From contig CAITUV010000053.1 in the NCBI GenBank assembly GCA_903895725.1, positions 1-64,000 of the forward strand: DNA of 64,000 nucleotides, read 5' to 3'. This document shows positions 8,962 through 16,817 of this stretch, piece after piece. The first letter of the stretch is position 1; each line of letters begins with the position of its first letter. This DNA comes from an uncultured Myxococcales bacterium (GTDB lineage Bacteria > Myxococcota_A > UBA9042 > CAIXZC01). The translations under genes and the position numbers were made by a program. A model generated the notes under the pieces. It had not been told where the DNA came from. It did no database searches and saw nothing but the letters and a program-made list of their open reading frames with translations.

Positions 8962-10800
8962 CTACTCTCCCTCATGGAATACGATGGCTTCGAACAGCTC
9001 GAACACGGCCCCGTCACGCCATGCATCCGCCGGCAATCCCGCCTTCATCGACAGATGCCCGAGCATCTGCTCCACGGTCCAGCCCTGCTCCGGTGCCACC
9101 TGAGGAAGAAAGACCGCAGCACTCTCCCCCTTCTCCAGAATGACTCCGTGCCGGCCGAGCACGATGTCCTCGTAGCCCGCCGCCCGGGCAGGCGGCGTCA
9201 GGACCGAAACCTCCACCTCGATGCTCGACAGCTCCTCCGGCTGGACCGGCTGGAACCGCCGATCGTTTCGCGCCGCATTGATCGCATTGTCGATCACCCC
9301 GTCCACCAGGGGCTTGACCGGTGCGATATTGCCGATGCACCCTCGAAGCTCCCCATCCTTCTTCAGGGTCACGAACACCCCCGAATCCTCCCGCATGCGG
9401 GCCGTCACGGTCACACCGGCATCCTCCGCCGTGGGCCGACGCCCTCCGTGGACCACCGACTCCACGGTGTACCGGGCGAGCTTGAGAAGCCCCGTCTTCT
9501 CGTCCTCACTGAGCGCACCGGCACCGTCGACCGAGTCGTACGGCCAAAGCCCAGTGAACTCGGCTGCCAGGTAGCTGACGGAATCCGTGAAGTCCCCCGT
9601 GATGGCCCCCGACGTGTCCGTGCCGAGTTGATGCGCCACGGCCTCCGGGGGCAGCGCAGCCAGCAGCAGCGCAATCGGAAGCGCTCCACAGACGGTATCC
9701 TCCGACTCCTGAATGTACCGCAAGAACGCCAGCGCTTCACGGGCTTCGATACGCCGCCACGCCTGGAGGAGAAGCTCTTTGAGCCCCTCCTCCGCCTTGT
9801 CAGCCGCAATCGGCTTGCCCGGAGGTCCCAGGTAGCCGAAACGGGGCCCGTAGTGCGTGAAGTCCGACGAGGCCACCACCAGATCGCCCGGCCGGACGGT
9901 CCGCCGCAGCACAGCAGCGACCTCCAGGACCTCGTCGTCCGACAACCCCGATACCATCATCGGCACCAGTTGGAAGGCGGGCAACACCCGTTGCAGGAAG
10001 GGCAGATGGATCTCCAGCGAGTGCTCCTCCGCGTGAGCTGCCGAGTTGCTGAAGAACAGCTTCTCGCCCAGGAGGGAATGGATGGTCCGCGTGTCCACCG
10101 GGATCTTGCCCAGCGGGGTCTGGAAATGCGTCTCCTCCGTGAGCGCGACTCCGTGAAACGGAACGCGATGCGAGGGACCGATGAGGAAGACCCGGCCGTA
10201 GGTACGTCCCCTCAGAACGGAGTAGGCCTTTCCAGCGATTCCCCCTGAAAACCGGTATCCGGCATGAGGTGCGATCAGCGCAATCGGATAGCCCGAAGAG
10301 GTCGTCCCGGCCCGGTCGAGGAATGAGTCGACTTCCGCTGCCAGTCGCTCAGAGTCCCCTTCATACCAACTCCCGGCCAGCGCTGAGGGGCGGACGACCT
10401 CGGCGACGGGCGCAGGAGCGGCCACGCCGCCTTCGGCCGTCTTCTCGGCCTGCGCCACCTCCCCCGCTGCCCCGGCCGTTCCCGCTGCCCCGGCCGTTCC
10501 TGCTGCCCCGGCCGTTCCCGCTGCCCCGGCCGTTCCTGCTGCCCCGGCCGTTCCTGCTGCCCCGGCCGTTGCTGCTGCCCCGGCCGTTCCTGCTGCCCCG
10601 GCCGTTCCTGCTGCCCTGGCCGTTCCTGCTGCCCCGGCCGTTCCCGCTGCCCCGGCCGTTCCTGCTGCCCCGGCCGGCTCTCTCGACGCCCCCGCCCCGG
10701 ACGACTCGCCGGCGGGCTTGTCCCGGCACCCGCCGGTGAAGAGCACGGTCATGACCGCCAGAACCAGACACAACGAGATGTGGCGTATCGACTGAACCAT
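8962..10800 (-). CDS. MEMO-AMMECR1 fusion lipoprotein (AmmeMemoRadiSam proteins B and A fused)
   Basis: 612 residues from the ATG at 10800, chosen because AAGGAGG lies just upstream and a signal peptide follows; the frame runs further upstream without support. Residues 1-25 form a lipoprotein-type signal ending FTGGC. Residues 36-110 are a GTAGAA-type linker. The MEMO domain (about 125-400) carries PHAGY, GPSH, EEHSLEIHLPFL and SSDFTHYG, the His/Asp/Cys-type site of the MEMO dioxygenase-like fold. The AMMECR1 domain (about 420-612) carries the hallmark LRGCIG near 483. MEMO and AMMECR1 homologs form the AmmeMemoRadiSam gene cluster with a radical SAM enzyme, usually as cytosolic proteins. Here they are fused and appear exported, and no radical SAM gene is near. 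The fused redox protein follows immediately. Confidence 0.9.
   Translation of the reverse strand: MVQSIRHISLCLVLAVMTVLFTGGCRDKPAGESSGAGASREPAGAAGTAGAAGTAGAAGTARAAGTAGAAGTAGAAATAGAAGTAGAAGTAGAAGTAGAAGTAGAAGTAGAAGEVAQAEKTAEGGVAAPAPVAEVVRPSALAGSWYEGDSERLAAEVDSFLDRAGTTSSGYPIALIAPHAGYRFSGGIAGKAYSVLRGRTYGRVFLIGPSHRVPFHGVALTEETHFQTPLGKIPVDTRTIHSLLGEKLFFSNSAAHAEEHSLEIHLPFLQRVLPAFQLVPMMVSGLSDDEVLEVAAVLRRTVRPGDLVVASSDFTHYGPRFGYLGPPGKPIAADKAEEGLKELLLQAWRRIEAREALAFLRYIQESEDTVCGALPIALLLAALPPEAVAHQLGTDTSGAITGDFTDSVSYLAAEFTGLWPYDSVDGAGALSEDEKTGLLKLARYTVESVVHGGRRPTAEDAGVTVTARMREDSGVFVTLKKDGELRGCIGNIAPVKPLVDGVIDNAINAARNDRRFQPVQPEELSSIEVEVSVLTPPARAAGYEDIVLGRHGVILEKGESAAVFLPQVAPEQGWTVEQMLGHLSMKAGLPADAWRDGAVFELFEAIVFHEGE
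10460..10674 (-). repeat. 18-bp tandem repeat encoding an (AGAAGT)n linker
   Basis: About 12 near-perfect copies of an 18-bp unit (plus-strand form gccccggccgttcctgct) encode a Gly/Ala/Thr hexapeptide linker between the lipid anchor and the MEMO domain. The differences between copies are mostly synonymous (cct/ccc). Slippage would change the tether length in frame. Confidence 0.9.
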
Positions 10801-10855
10801 GCGCAAGTCCCTCCTTCCCTCGCCTTCCCCGACGGACAGAGAGGTCGCGCCGAGG

Positions 10856-11446
10856 TCAGGAAGCGGTTGAAGCAACGCGGGCGGCCTTGCGCCGGAAGAG
10901 CAGGAATCCGCCGACCGTTGCCAGCAGCGCTCCGATGAGCCCCTGTGAGAAGGCAGCCCCGGCCAGTTGACTGTTGATCTGCTCCAGAGTCGGACGGATG
11001 ACGCCGCTCGCCTCGAAGAGGTCCACACCACGGCGCGCGGCGGGACCGCCGCTGCCGGCCAGCTTCTCGACGATTCGGCCGAGGTGCACGTTGCCGGCCC
11101 GCAGCAACGCCGTGGCAGCAGCGGGGGCCGGTTCCCCGGCGAACCGGTTGACGGCCTTGCACCACCGCTCGAATCGGCGCACCGAGACGCTGTCGAACAC
11201 GGCCTTCAAACTCTCATCCGCGCAGGCCTGGGCAAACGGGGCCGACAGAGCGACGGCATCCCGAACGAGCGACTCTACCTTGTCGGAAGGAAAGAACAGG
11301 CGGGCTACGGTCCGGGGCTCGTCTCCGGACATGGCCTCGAACATCTGCCACAGCCCCAGCAATGCCACGAGGAGCCCCACCCACCGCGCCACGGGAATCC
11401 TCCGCCCCGCCGGCAATTCCTTCTTCTTCTCGGCTGATTCCGCCAT
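10856..11446 (-). CDS. Small two-helix membrane protein, unknown function
   Basis: 196 residues from the ATG at 11446, which has AGGAGG eight bases upstream; a GTG at 11449 is the alternative. It has an N-terminal helix (RWVGLLVALLGLWQMF) and a C-terminal helix (FSQGLIGALLATVGGFLLF) followed by a basic tail, with about 120 helical residues between them, probably periplasmic. I recognise no family. It begins 12 nt after the TRAP permease stop and ends about 55 nt before the MEMO-AMMECR1 start, so it sits in the same operon. Confidence 0.75.
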   Translation of the reverse strand: MAESAEKKKELPAGRRIPVARWVGLLVALLGLWQMFEAMSGDEPRTVARLFFPSDKVESLVRDAVALSAPFAQACADESLKAVFDSVSVRRFERWCKAVNRFAGEPAPAAATALLRAGNVHLGRIVEKLAGSGGPAARRGVDLFEASGVIRPTLEQINSQLAGAAFSQGLIGALLATVGGFLLFRRKAARVASTAS

Positions 11447-11458
11447 CACACGCTCCTC

Positions 11459-14185
11459 CTACTGCACGCCCGTCACGGATACCAGCCACAGGCTGAGGTC
11501 GGGCCAGTACGTGATGACCAGGAGCCCGGCAAGCATGATCCCCAGGTAAGCCATCGATGCCGCATACAGCTTCACCACCGGCTTGTCAAACCTCAACGAG
11601 GCCACGAACAGGTTGATTCCAACCGGTGGCGTCGAGTAGCCGATCTCCAGGTTCACCAGGAAGATCACGGCCAGGTGTGCCGGATGGATCCCGAATCGAT
11701 ACGAGATGGGCAGCAACAGCGGCAGCACCACCAGGATCGCGGAGAAGATGTCCATCAGGCAGCCGACGATGAGCAGGAAGATGTTGAGCATCAGCAGGAA
11801 CGTGACCTGTCGCGGAATCGAGAACAGCCCCAGCACCGGCAGCTCCTCGGGCACCAGGTTCTCGATGAATGACAGGATCAGGTCCGGCACCTTGGCCACT
11901 ACGAGGAAGTTCAACATCCCCATGGCAGCCACCAGGATCACCAGGATGCCGCCCACCAGCACGATGCTGTCAACAAATGCCTTGCGCATCGTGTCGAACC
12001 CGAAATCGCGGTACAGCACCAACTGCATCAGCAAGGTGTAGACCGCAGTTGCCGAGGCCGCCTCGGCAGGAGTGAAGAACCCGCCGAAGATCCCCACGCC
12101 AATGAGGATCGGAATCGGAAGCTCCCAGCGGGAATCCAGCAGCGCCCTGCCCGCGCTCTTCAGCCGGAAAGGGGTCCTCACCACGTTGCCGGAGAAACCG
12201 GCGATCACGCAGTAGACGGCAATCGCCAACACCATCAGGATGCCCGGAATCAGCCCCGCGGTGAAAATCTGCGTGCTGCTCGGGACCGCAAGGGCATCGG
12301 ATGCGGCCTCACCTGCCGGCGGAGGTACCTGCTCCCGGCGAATCTCCCCCGCTGCCGTGTCGGAAGCGCCCTGTCGGTCCGATTCGGGCGGGCTGCCGGA
12401 TGCTCCCGCACCATCGTCTCCCCCGGCCGTTCCGTCCGCACCCTCGCTGGCGCCCTCCGGAGTGCCCGCTCCTGCTGCATTGGCAACGGCCTCGTCCCCG
12501 CCGACCGCCTCGTCGTCTCCGAGCTCGAACTCGTCCCGGCCTTCCGCCGGCGCCTCCTCGGAGCCGGCAACGGCGGCCCCCTCGGCACCAGCCTCGGCCG
12601 TACCGGTCGTTCCGCCGGCTTCCTCGTCTCCCCCGACCGCCTCGTCGTCTCCGAGCTCGAACTCGTCCCGACCTTCAGCCGGTGGAGCCTCGGCCCCGGC
12701 CTCCGAAGCACCGGGATCGGTACCTCCCTCGTCGTCTCGCCCGACCGCCTCGTCGTCTCCGAGCTCGAACTCGTCCCGAGGCGCGGCCGCAGGCTCCGCT
12801 GCCGGTGCGACTCCCGCCTTCTCCAGCTTCTCTTCCAGAAGGCGGTCGAGCTCCTCTTCCATCTGCCCATCCCCGGCGGACAGCTTCTCGTCCAGGGCGA
12901 TCTGCTCGCGCATCCGAGCGACTTCCCGCTGGTGGAGCTCGGCCCGCTGCTCCTGCGGCATCACCGCACTCCCGAACGGCCCCGTCGCCGTGACGGCATC
13001 CCAGGAAAGCCCCACAATCATGGCCAGCAGGAAGACGGGAATGGACGGAGGGAAGATCAGGCCGCGGCTTCCACCGGTCGTCAGGAGCCCGAGGACGAAC
13101 TTCTCCGAGTACCGGTCCTCGCGCAGGATTGGATACAAGAGCCCGCCCAGGGCGATAATGGTCACCCCCGAGGCTCCGGTGAACGCGGTGAAGAACGAGC
13201 ACGCAATCAGCGACACGATGGCCGCGCCGCCCGGCATCCATCCGAGAAATCCCCGAAAGAGCCCCACGAGACGTTTGGCCGTGTTCCCCTCGGCCATCAG
13301 GTACCCGGCCAGAGTGAACAGCGGGATCGCCAGGAAGATGGTGCTCTTTCGGAACCCCCCGATGCCGTCCGAGACGAAGTTCTGGACCGGAATCGACTCG
13401 ATGGAGTAGTGCCCGATGAGTGCCACCGCTGCGATGACGACGTACAGCGGGGCGCCCAGGAGCGCCAGCACTCCGGAAAGAGCCAGGAACAGGTAGGGGG
13501 ACTGCTTGAGCAGGATCCCCAGCGTCGACTCGGCCAGGTCAACCACTCCCCGCATCCCGCCGCCGATGTCGACCACGGCCACCAGGACCACCAGGACCGC
13601 AAGCAGAGCTCCCGCTGCGAGTCCGCCGACCCGCACCGCCCGGGAGTCGCCCAGGCCGCGAAGCCACAGCACCCACGTGTGCCACAGCATCAGAAGGAAC
13701 AGCACGGGCACCAGATCGGTGAACACGTACTCGTAGACCTTCAAGTCGAGCGATTCGATGGTGAACAGCGGCAGCGACGCGGACTGGTGCTTGACCAGTG
13801 TGAAGTCCAGCGACGCATGCACCAGGACCAGGAGCACCACGAGCGACATGGCTCCCGTCGCCGCGCGGACCCATCGAGCCAACGTGGGTGGAAGCACACG
13901 ACCCGCGATGTCCACGTTGATGTGCTTCTCCCGGGCCACGGCAAGGCTTGCCCCGAGCAGGCCGACCCAGAGGACGAGCAGGCGGCTCGCCAGGTCGATC
14001 CAGGGGAGCGACGGATTCCCCGGAAGGTTGCGCAGGACCACCTGCACAAACGTCATGGCGACCAGCAGCAGCAGCAGGGCGAAAACCGACCACTCCTGAC
14101 CGCGCTGCAACCCGGAATCGATCCGGTCCACGATTCCCTGGGACCGGACGACTCCTTCGCTACTTGTGGTTCTTTCGGTACTCAT
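11459..14185 (-). CDS. TRAP transporter permease, fused DctQ-DctM, with acidic repeat insertion
   Basis: 908 residues. The first ~200 form the four-helix small subunit (DctQ; e.g. FVQVVLRNLPGNPSLPWIDL, VAREKHINVDI). The rest is the large DctM permease (YLFLALSGVLALLGAPLYVV, ACSFFTAFTGASGVTIIALG, EIGYSTPPVGINLFVASLRF). QM fusions are a known TRAP form. The start lies inside the end of the dctP-like gene (26-nt overlap). What is odd is an inserted soluble segment of about 190 residues (roughly 430-630) between DctM helices: first a charged coiled coil (EEELDRLLEEKLEK), then a Glu/Asp/Gly/Ala-rich stretch with three copies of RDEFELGDDEAVG. The permease imports a substrate bound by the neighbouring DctP using an ion gradient. 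Confidence 0.93.
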   Translation of the reverse strand: MSTERTTSSEGVVRSQGIVDRIDSGLQRGQEWSVFALLLLLVAMTFVQVVLRNLPGNPSLPWIDLASRLLVLWVGLLGASLAVAREKHINVDIAGRVLPPTLARWVRAATGAMSLVVLLVLVHASLDFTLVKHQSASLPLFTIESLDLKVYEYVFTDLVPVLFLLMLWHTWVLWLRGLGDSRAVRVGGLAAGALLAVLVVLVAVVDIGGGMRGVVDLAESTLGILLKQSPYLFLALSGVLALLGAPLYVVIAAVALIGHYSIESIPVQNFVSDGIGGFRKSTIFLAIPLFTLAGYLMAEGNTAKRLVGLFRGFLGWMPGGAAIVSLIACSFFTAFTGASGVTIIALGGLLYPILREDRYSEKFVLGLLTTGGSRGLIFPPSIPVFLLAMIVGLSWDAVTATGPFGSAVMPQEQRAELHQREVARMREQIALDEKLSAGDGQMEEELDRLLEEKLEKAGVAPAAEPAAAPRDEFELGDDEAVGRDDEGGTDPGASEAGAEAPPAEGRDEFELGDDEAVGGDEEAGGTTGTAEAGAEGAAVAGSEEAPAEGRDEFELGDDEAVGGDEAVANAAGAGTPEGASEGADGTAGGDDGAGASGSPPESDRQGASDTAAGEIRREQVPPPAGEAASDALAVPSSTQIFTAGLIPGILMVLAIAVYCVIAGFSGNVVRTPFRLKSAGRALLDSRWELPIPILIGVGIFGGFFTPAEAASATAVYTLLMQLVLYRDFGFDTMRKAFVDSIVLVGGILVILVAAMGMLNFLVVAKVPDLILSFIENLVPEELPVLGLFSIPRQVTFLLMLNIFLLIVGCLMDIFSAILVVLPLLLPISYRFGIHPAHLAVIFLVNLEIGYSTPPVGINLFVASLRFDKPVVKLYAASMAYLGIMLAGLLVITYWPDLSLWLVSVTGVQ
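12490..12790 (-). repeat. Three acidic repeats (RDEFELGDDEAVG) within the TRAP permease
   Basis: Three near-identical ~45-bp segments encoding RDEFELGDDEAVG(G/R)DE sit at about 12490-12545, 12628-12675 and 12733-12781, separated by variable Ala/Gly/Glu-rich spacers. Their DNA identity suggests local duplication within the inserted loop. Confidence 0.85.
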
Positions 14186-15167
14186 CGAGCAGGCTTCTCA
14201 CCTTGTCGAGCAGTTTCTTGGAGTAGAGCTTCCCGACCAGATTGTCCGCCGCCTTGACCCCCACTTCCTCGAACTTGGCCAGGTCGGCTGCCGTCGGCTG
14301 GATGGAGGCGATCCCCTTGCCGGCCAGGGTCTTCATCGCCTCCTCATTGGACTTGCGGTTCTTGCTGGTCAGGTTCTGCAGGTAGGAGGCCGACAGGGTC
14401 TCCACGACCACCTGGTACTCCTTGGGCATCTTGTCGAAGTAGGCCTTCGACATCACGATGGCGCCGGCCCCGTCCACGATCGGGATGTTCACGATGTACT
14501 GGACCTTGCGGTACCACTGGAGGGCAATGGCGGCCTCGGGCGAAATGTAGATGGTATCGATCATGCCGCTGTCGAGCGACGTGGCCACGTTCTCGATGGA
14601 GAGCGGGATGGGATTGATTCCGAAGGCAGCAAAGGCAGCGTGGGCCAGCGGGTCCACATCCCAGACCCACGGCTTAGCGGCCTTCATGTCCGCGACGCTG
14701 CCGATCTTCTTCTTGCTCATCACATAGACGAAGCCCTGGTCGGTCCAGCCGAGGACCTTGTAGCCCTTCTCCTCGAACTTCTGCTTGAACCACTTGGAGA
14801 GCTTCTTCAGGACATAGTCCACCTCGGCGTAGCTGCGGAAGTGGAAGGGGATCTCCATGACGCGGAAATCGGGCACGATCTCGCCCAGGCCGACGCCGGT
14901 CAACCCGGCGCCGACGAACTGCCCGCCCTTGATCTTCTCGAGCACGGTCTTGTCGTCGCCGGCCACGCCACCCGCATAGAACTTGAGCCGGACGTGTCCA
15001 TCGGTCTTCTCCCGGATCTTCTCGTCCAGCTTGTGCATCTCCTTCATCCAGAGAGAGCCTTCCGGTGCCACGGTTGCCAGGGTGATCTCGAAGTCCTCGG
15101 CAAGGGCCGCCACCGACACAAGCCCGATTGCCAGACAAGCCGCCACTGCCAGAATCCTCTTCAGCAT
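14160..15167 (-). CDS. TRAP transporter solute-binding protein (DctP family)
   Basis: 335 residues from the ATG at 15167, chosen for GGAGGTGG upstream and the Sec signal peptide MLKRILAVAACLAIGLVSVA with cleavage near ALA-ED. The mature part is a DctP-type binding protein: ITLATVAPEGSLWMKEM at the N-terminus, MEIPFHFRSYAEVDYV and GWTDQGFVYVMSKK in the middle, and SLDSGMIDTIYISPEAAIAL near the hinge. It binds the substrate in the periplasm and delivers it to the fused QM permease. Its stop overlaps the permease start. The TatT gene upstream suggests the spirochaete-type TatT/TatP system, whose ligand was proposed to be hydrophobic; the ligand here is unknown. Confidence 0.93.
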   Translation of the reverse strand: MLKRILAVAACLAIGLVSVAALAEDFEITLATVAPEGSLWMKEMHKLDEKIREKTDGHVRLKFYAGGVAGDDKTVLEKIKGGQFVGAGLTGVGLGEIVPDFRVMEIPFHFRSYAEVDYVLKKLSKWFKQKFEEKGYKVLGWTDQGFVYVMSKKKIGSVADMKAAKPWVWDVDPLAHAAFAAFGINPIPLSIENVATSLDSGMIDTIYISPEAAIALQWYRKVQYIVNIPIVDGAGAIVMSKAYFDKMPKEYQVVVETLSASYLQNLTSKNRKSNEEAMKTLAGKGIASIQPTAADLAKFEEVGVKAADNLVGKLYSKKLLDKVRSLLDEYRKNHK

Positions 15168-15260
15168 ATCCACCACCTCCAGAGAGTTGCTGCTGCCGTC
15201 CATTCCGCCCCGGGGCGAGGTAGGGACCGCTCGGCCCCCCTTGCGCACCCGCTTGTCCAC

Positions 15261-16187
15261 TCAGTCGAGGTCGAGATCCTCGACCTCCTCCTCCGCCGGT
15301 TCCGAGCCCGCAGCACCGAAGCCCGAGAACAGGTCGGAGATCTTCTCGAGAAGGAGCGCCGCATCCTGCCTGGCTGCGGCATTGCCGACGATCCACTCCC
15401 GAGGGGAGGGGGTGGGATCGTCGAGCACTTCGTTGAGCAGTCGCACGAAAAGCTCCGGGTCCTGCTTCTGGACCGCGTAGGAGCGTGCAAAATGCACCTT
15501 CACGGGCAGCAGATGCCCGCCCGTCAGCTCGAGGGCCCTCTCAAAATGCTCGCGCCCCTTCTCCAGGTTCCCGCCGAGCAGCTCGGAGCGGCCGGCATTG
15601 AGCATCCCGAAGAACACGTGCCCGGCCCCGAAATAGAACGTCTCGTCAATCTCCAGCGCCCTGGCCATGAGGGCCTCGACCACGGGCAGCTCGGCTGCGT
15701 TGCCGGCATCCATGGTGGCATTGATGTACCCGCCCCAACAGAGGCCCGTGAAGAACAGCAGCGGCAACTCCTTGACCCCCAGCTTCGCGGCAGCCGCCTT
15801 GACCTTGGCCTCATCGCCCGAGCGGATGGCCTCCCCCATCTCCGGAGACAGGTTGGACAGCCCTCGAAGCGCATAATCACGCCCCTTGAGGTACTCGGCA
15901 GCGGCCCACTCCCGGTCCCGCATGTCGAGGAACGTCATGGCAAAGCTGCAGTTGAGCTCGGCGGCCCGGTACAGCAGCTCCTCGTTGTCCGGAGAGCTCA
16001 CCAGGAAGCCGTCCAGCTGCATCAGCATTCCGGGTGCAGCGGCATAGGCGTGCTGCGGGCTCCTTTCCGCGTAGAACGCCTCCCGCATGTCCTTGACCGA
16101 GCCGCTCATGTTGTTCGCGATGAACTTCGGGGTCACACAACCCGAGAGCACACACACCGCCGTCGCCGCCACCAGGATTCCACGCAT
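15261..16187 (-). CDS. TRAP-associated TatT-like helical-repeat lipoprotein
   Basis: 308 residues from the ATG at 16187. The signal peptide MRGILVAATAVCVLSGC ends in a good lipobox (LSGC). The mature protein is helical with TPR-like segments (LPVVEALMARALEIDETFYF, GREHFERALEL, KVHFARSYAVQKQDPELFVR) and an acidic tail. This matches the TatT family (Treponema Tp0956), a trimeric TPR lipoprotein that binds the TRAP solute-binding protein. The position directly before dctP and dctQM supports the call. An upstream extension of the frame overlaps the previous gene and has no signal peptide, so it was not used. Confidence 0.88.
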   Translation of the reverse strand: MRGILVAATAVCVLSGCVTPKFIANNMSGSVKDMREAFYAERSPQHAYAAAPGMLMQLDGFLVSSPDNEELLYRAAELNCSFAMTFLDMRDREWAAAEYLKGRDYALRGLSNLSPEMGEAIRSGDEAKVKAAAAKLGVKELPLLFFTGLCWGGYINATMDAGNAAELPVVEALMARALEIDETFYFGAGHVFFGMLNAGRSELLGGNLEKGREHFERALELTGGHLLPVKVHFARSYAVQKQDPELFVRLLNEVLDDPTPSPREWIVGNAAARQDAALLLEKISDLFSGFGAAGSEPAEEEVEDLDLD

Positions 16188-16216
16188 AGCTGTCAGCCTC
16201 GAATCGGGAAAACCGC

Positions 16217-16711
16217 TCAGGATTCCTGTTCCTCGGTGAACTCCGACAGGATCTCCCACTTGTCCATGACTCGGGAACGGTAACACCCCAGGATGTTGCA
16301 GATGCCGACCATGTCCCCCTCGGACAGGTCGGAGCGCAGGTAGATTCCCAGCAGCTCTCCTCCATGCTCGCAGCCGCAGCTGGCAAGCCGTGGCAGCTCC
16401 ACTTCGCACTCGGGACAACGCACGATGCAACGCGTCCCGTTCGGGATGTTGCGGGGGATGCCCACGCGGGCATGGTCCCCGTGAATCGGACTCAGCGTGA
16501 TCTCACCGGACCATCCGCCGCACTCGACGAACAGCGTGATCCCCGGGTACCCGTCGAAGTGCGCATCCTCACTCCGAACCAGGTTGTGGCCATTGGGACA
16601 GAATGCCTGCGTGATCACGATCAGGACCCCATCACGCGAGTCGATGCTGCCGGTCTTGTCCGGAACCGGCCTGCGCAACTTCACGCTACCGCCAGACTTC
16701 TTCTCAACCAT
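16217..16711 (-). CDS. Putative zinc-ribbon protein, first gene of the TRAP transcript
   Basis: 164 residues, ATG preceded by GAGGAGG. No signal or membrane segment. It holds several paired cysteines and histidines (AFCPNGHNL, VRCPECEVELP, ASCGCEH, GICNILGCY), suggesting one or two zinc sites. I recognise no named family. It lies 29 nt before the TatT-like lipoprotein and just downstream of a good promoter, so it is probably co-transcribed with the TRAP genes. Whether it regulates them is unknown. Confidence 0.75.
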   Translation of the reverse strand: MVEKKSGGSVKLRRPVPDKTGSIDSRDGVLIVITQAFCPNGHNLVRSEDAHFDGYPGITLFVECGGWSGEITLSPIHGDHARVGIPRNIPNGTRCIVRCPECEVELPRLASCGCEHGGELLGIYLRSDLSEGDMVGICNILGCYRSRVMDKWEILSEFTEEQES

Positions 16712-16739
16712 TCGGATCCTCCTCGCTCCAACCGGCCCG

Positions 16740-16768
16740 ATTATAGTGAGGCCACCGGGGGGAGTAAA
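16740..16768 (-). promoter_or_regulatory. Sigma70-type promoter for the zinc-ribbon/TRAP operon
   Basis: On the minus strand, TTTACT (16763-16768) is followed by 17 nt and a perfect TATAAT (16740-16745). The leader to the ATG at 16711 would be about 20-25 nt. This is the best -10 box in the window. Confidence 0.7.
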
Positions 16769-16771
16769 AGG

Positions 16772-16800
16772 AAAAAGTGGGGGGCGCCTCCCGAAGGGAG
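16772..16800 (-). terminator. Possible terminator after the A2M gene
   Basis: On minus, CTCCC-TTC-GGGAG (16788-16800) starts 18 nt after the A2M stop. A TTTTT run follows, about 10 nt beyond the stem. The gap makes it a weak intrinsic terminator. Confidence 0.4.
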
Positions 16801-16817
16801 CTTCGGCCGGAACGAGG

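Noticed and set aside
10460..10674. 18-bp repeats considered as a CRISPR or VNTR outside genes
   Set aside because: The copies are contiguous with no spacers and encode an in-frame AGAAGT linker.
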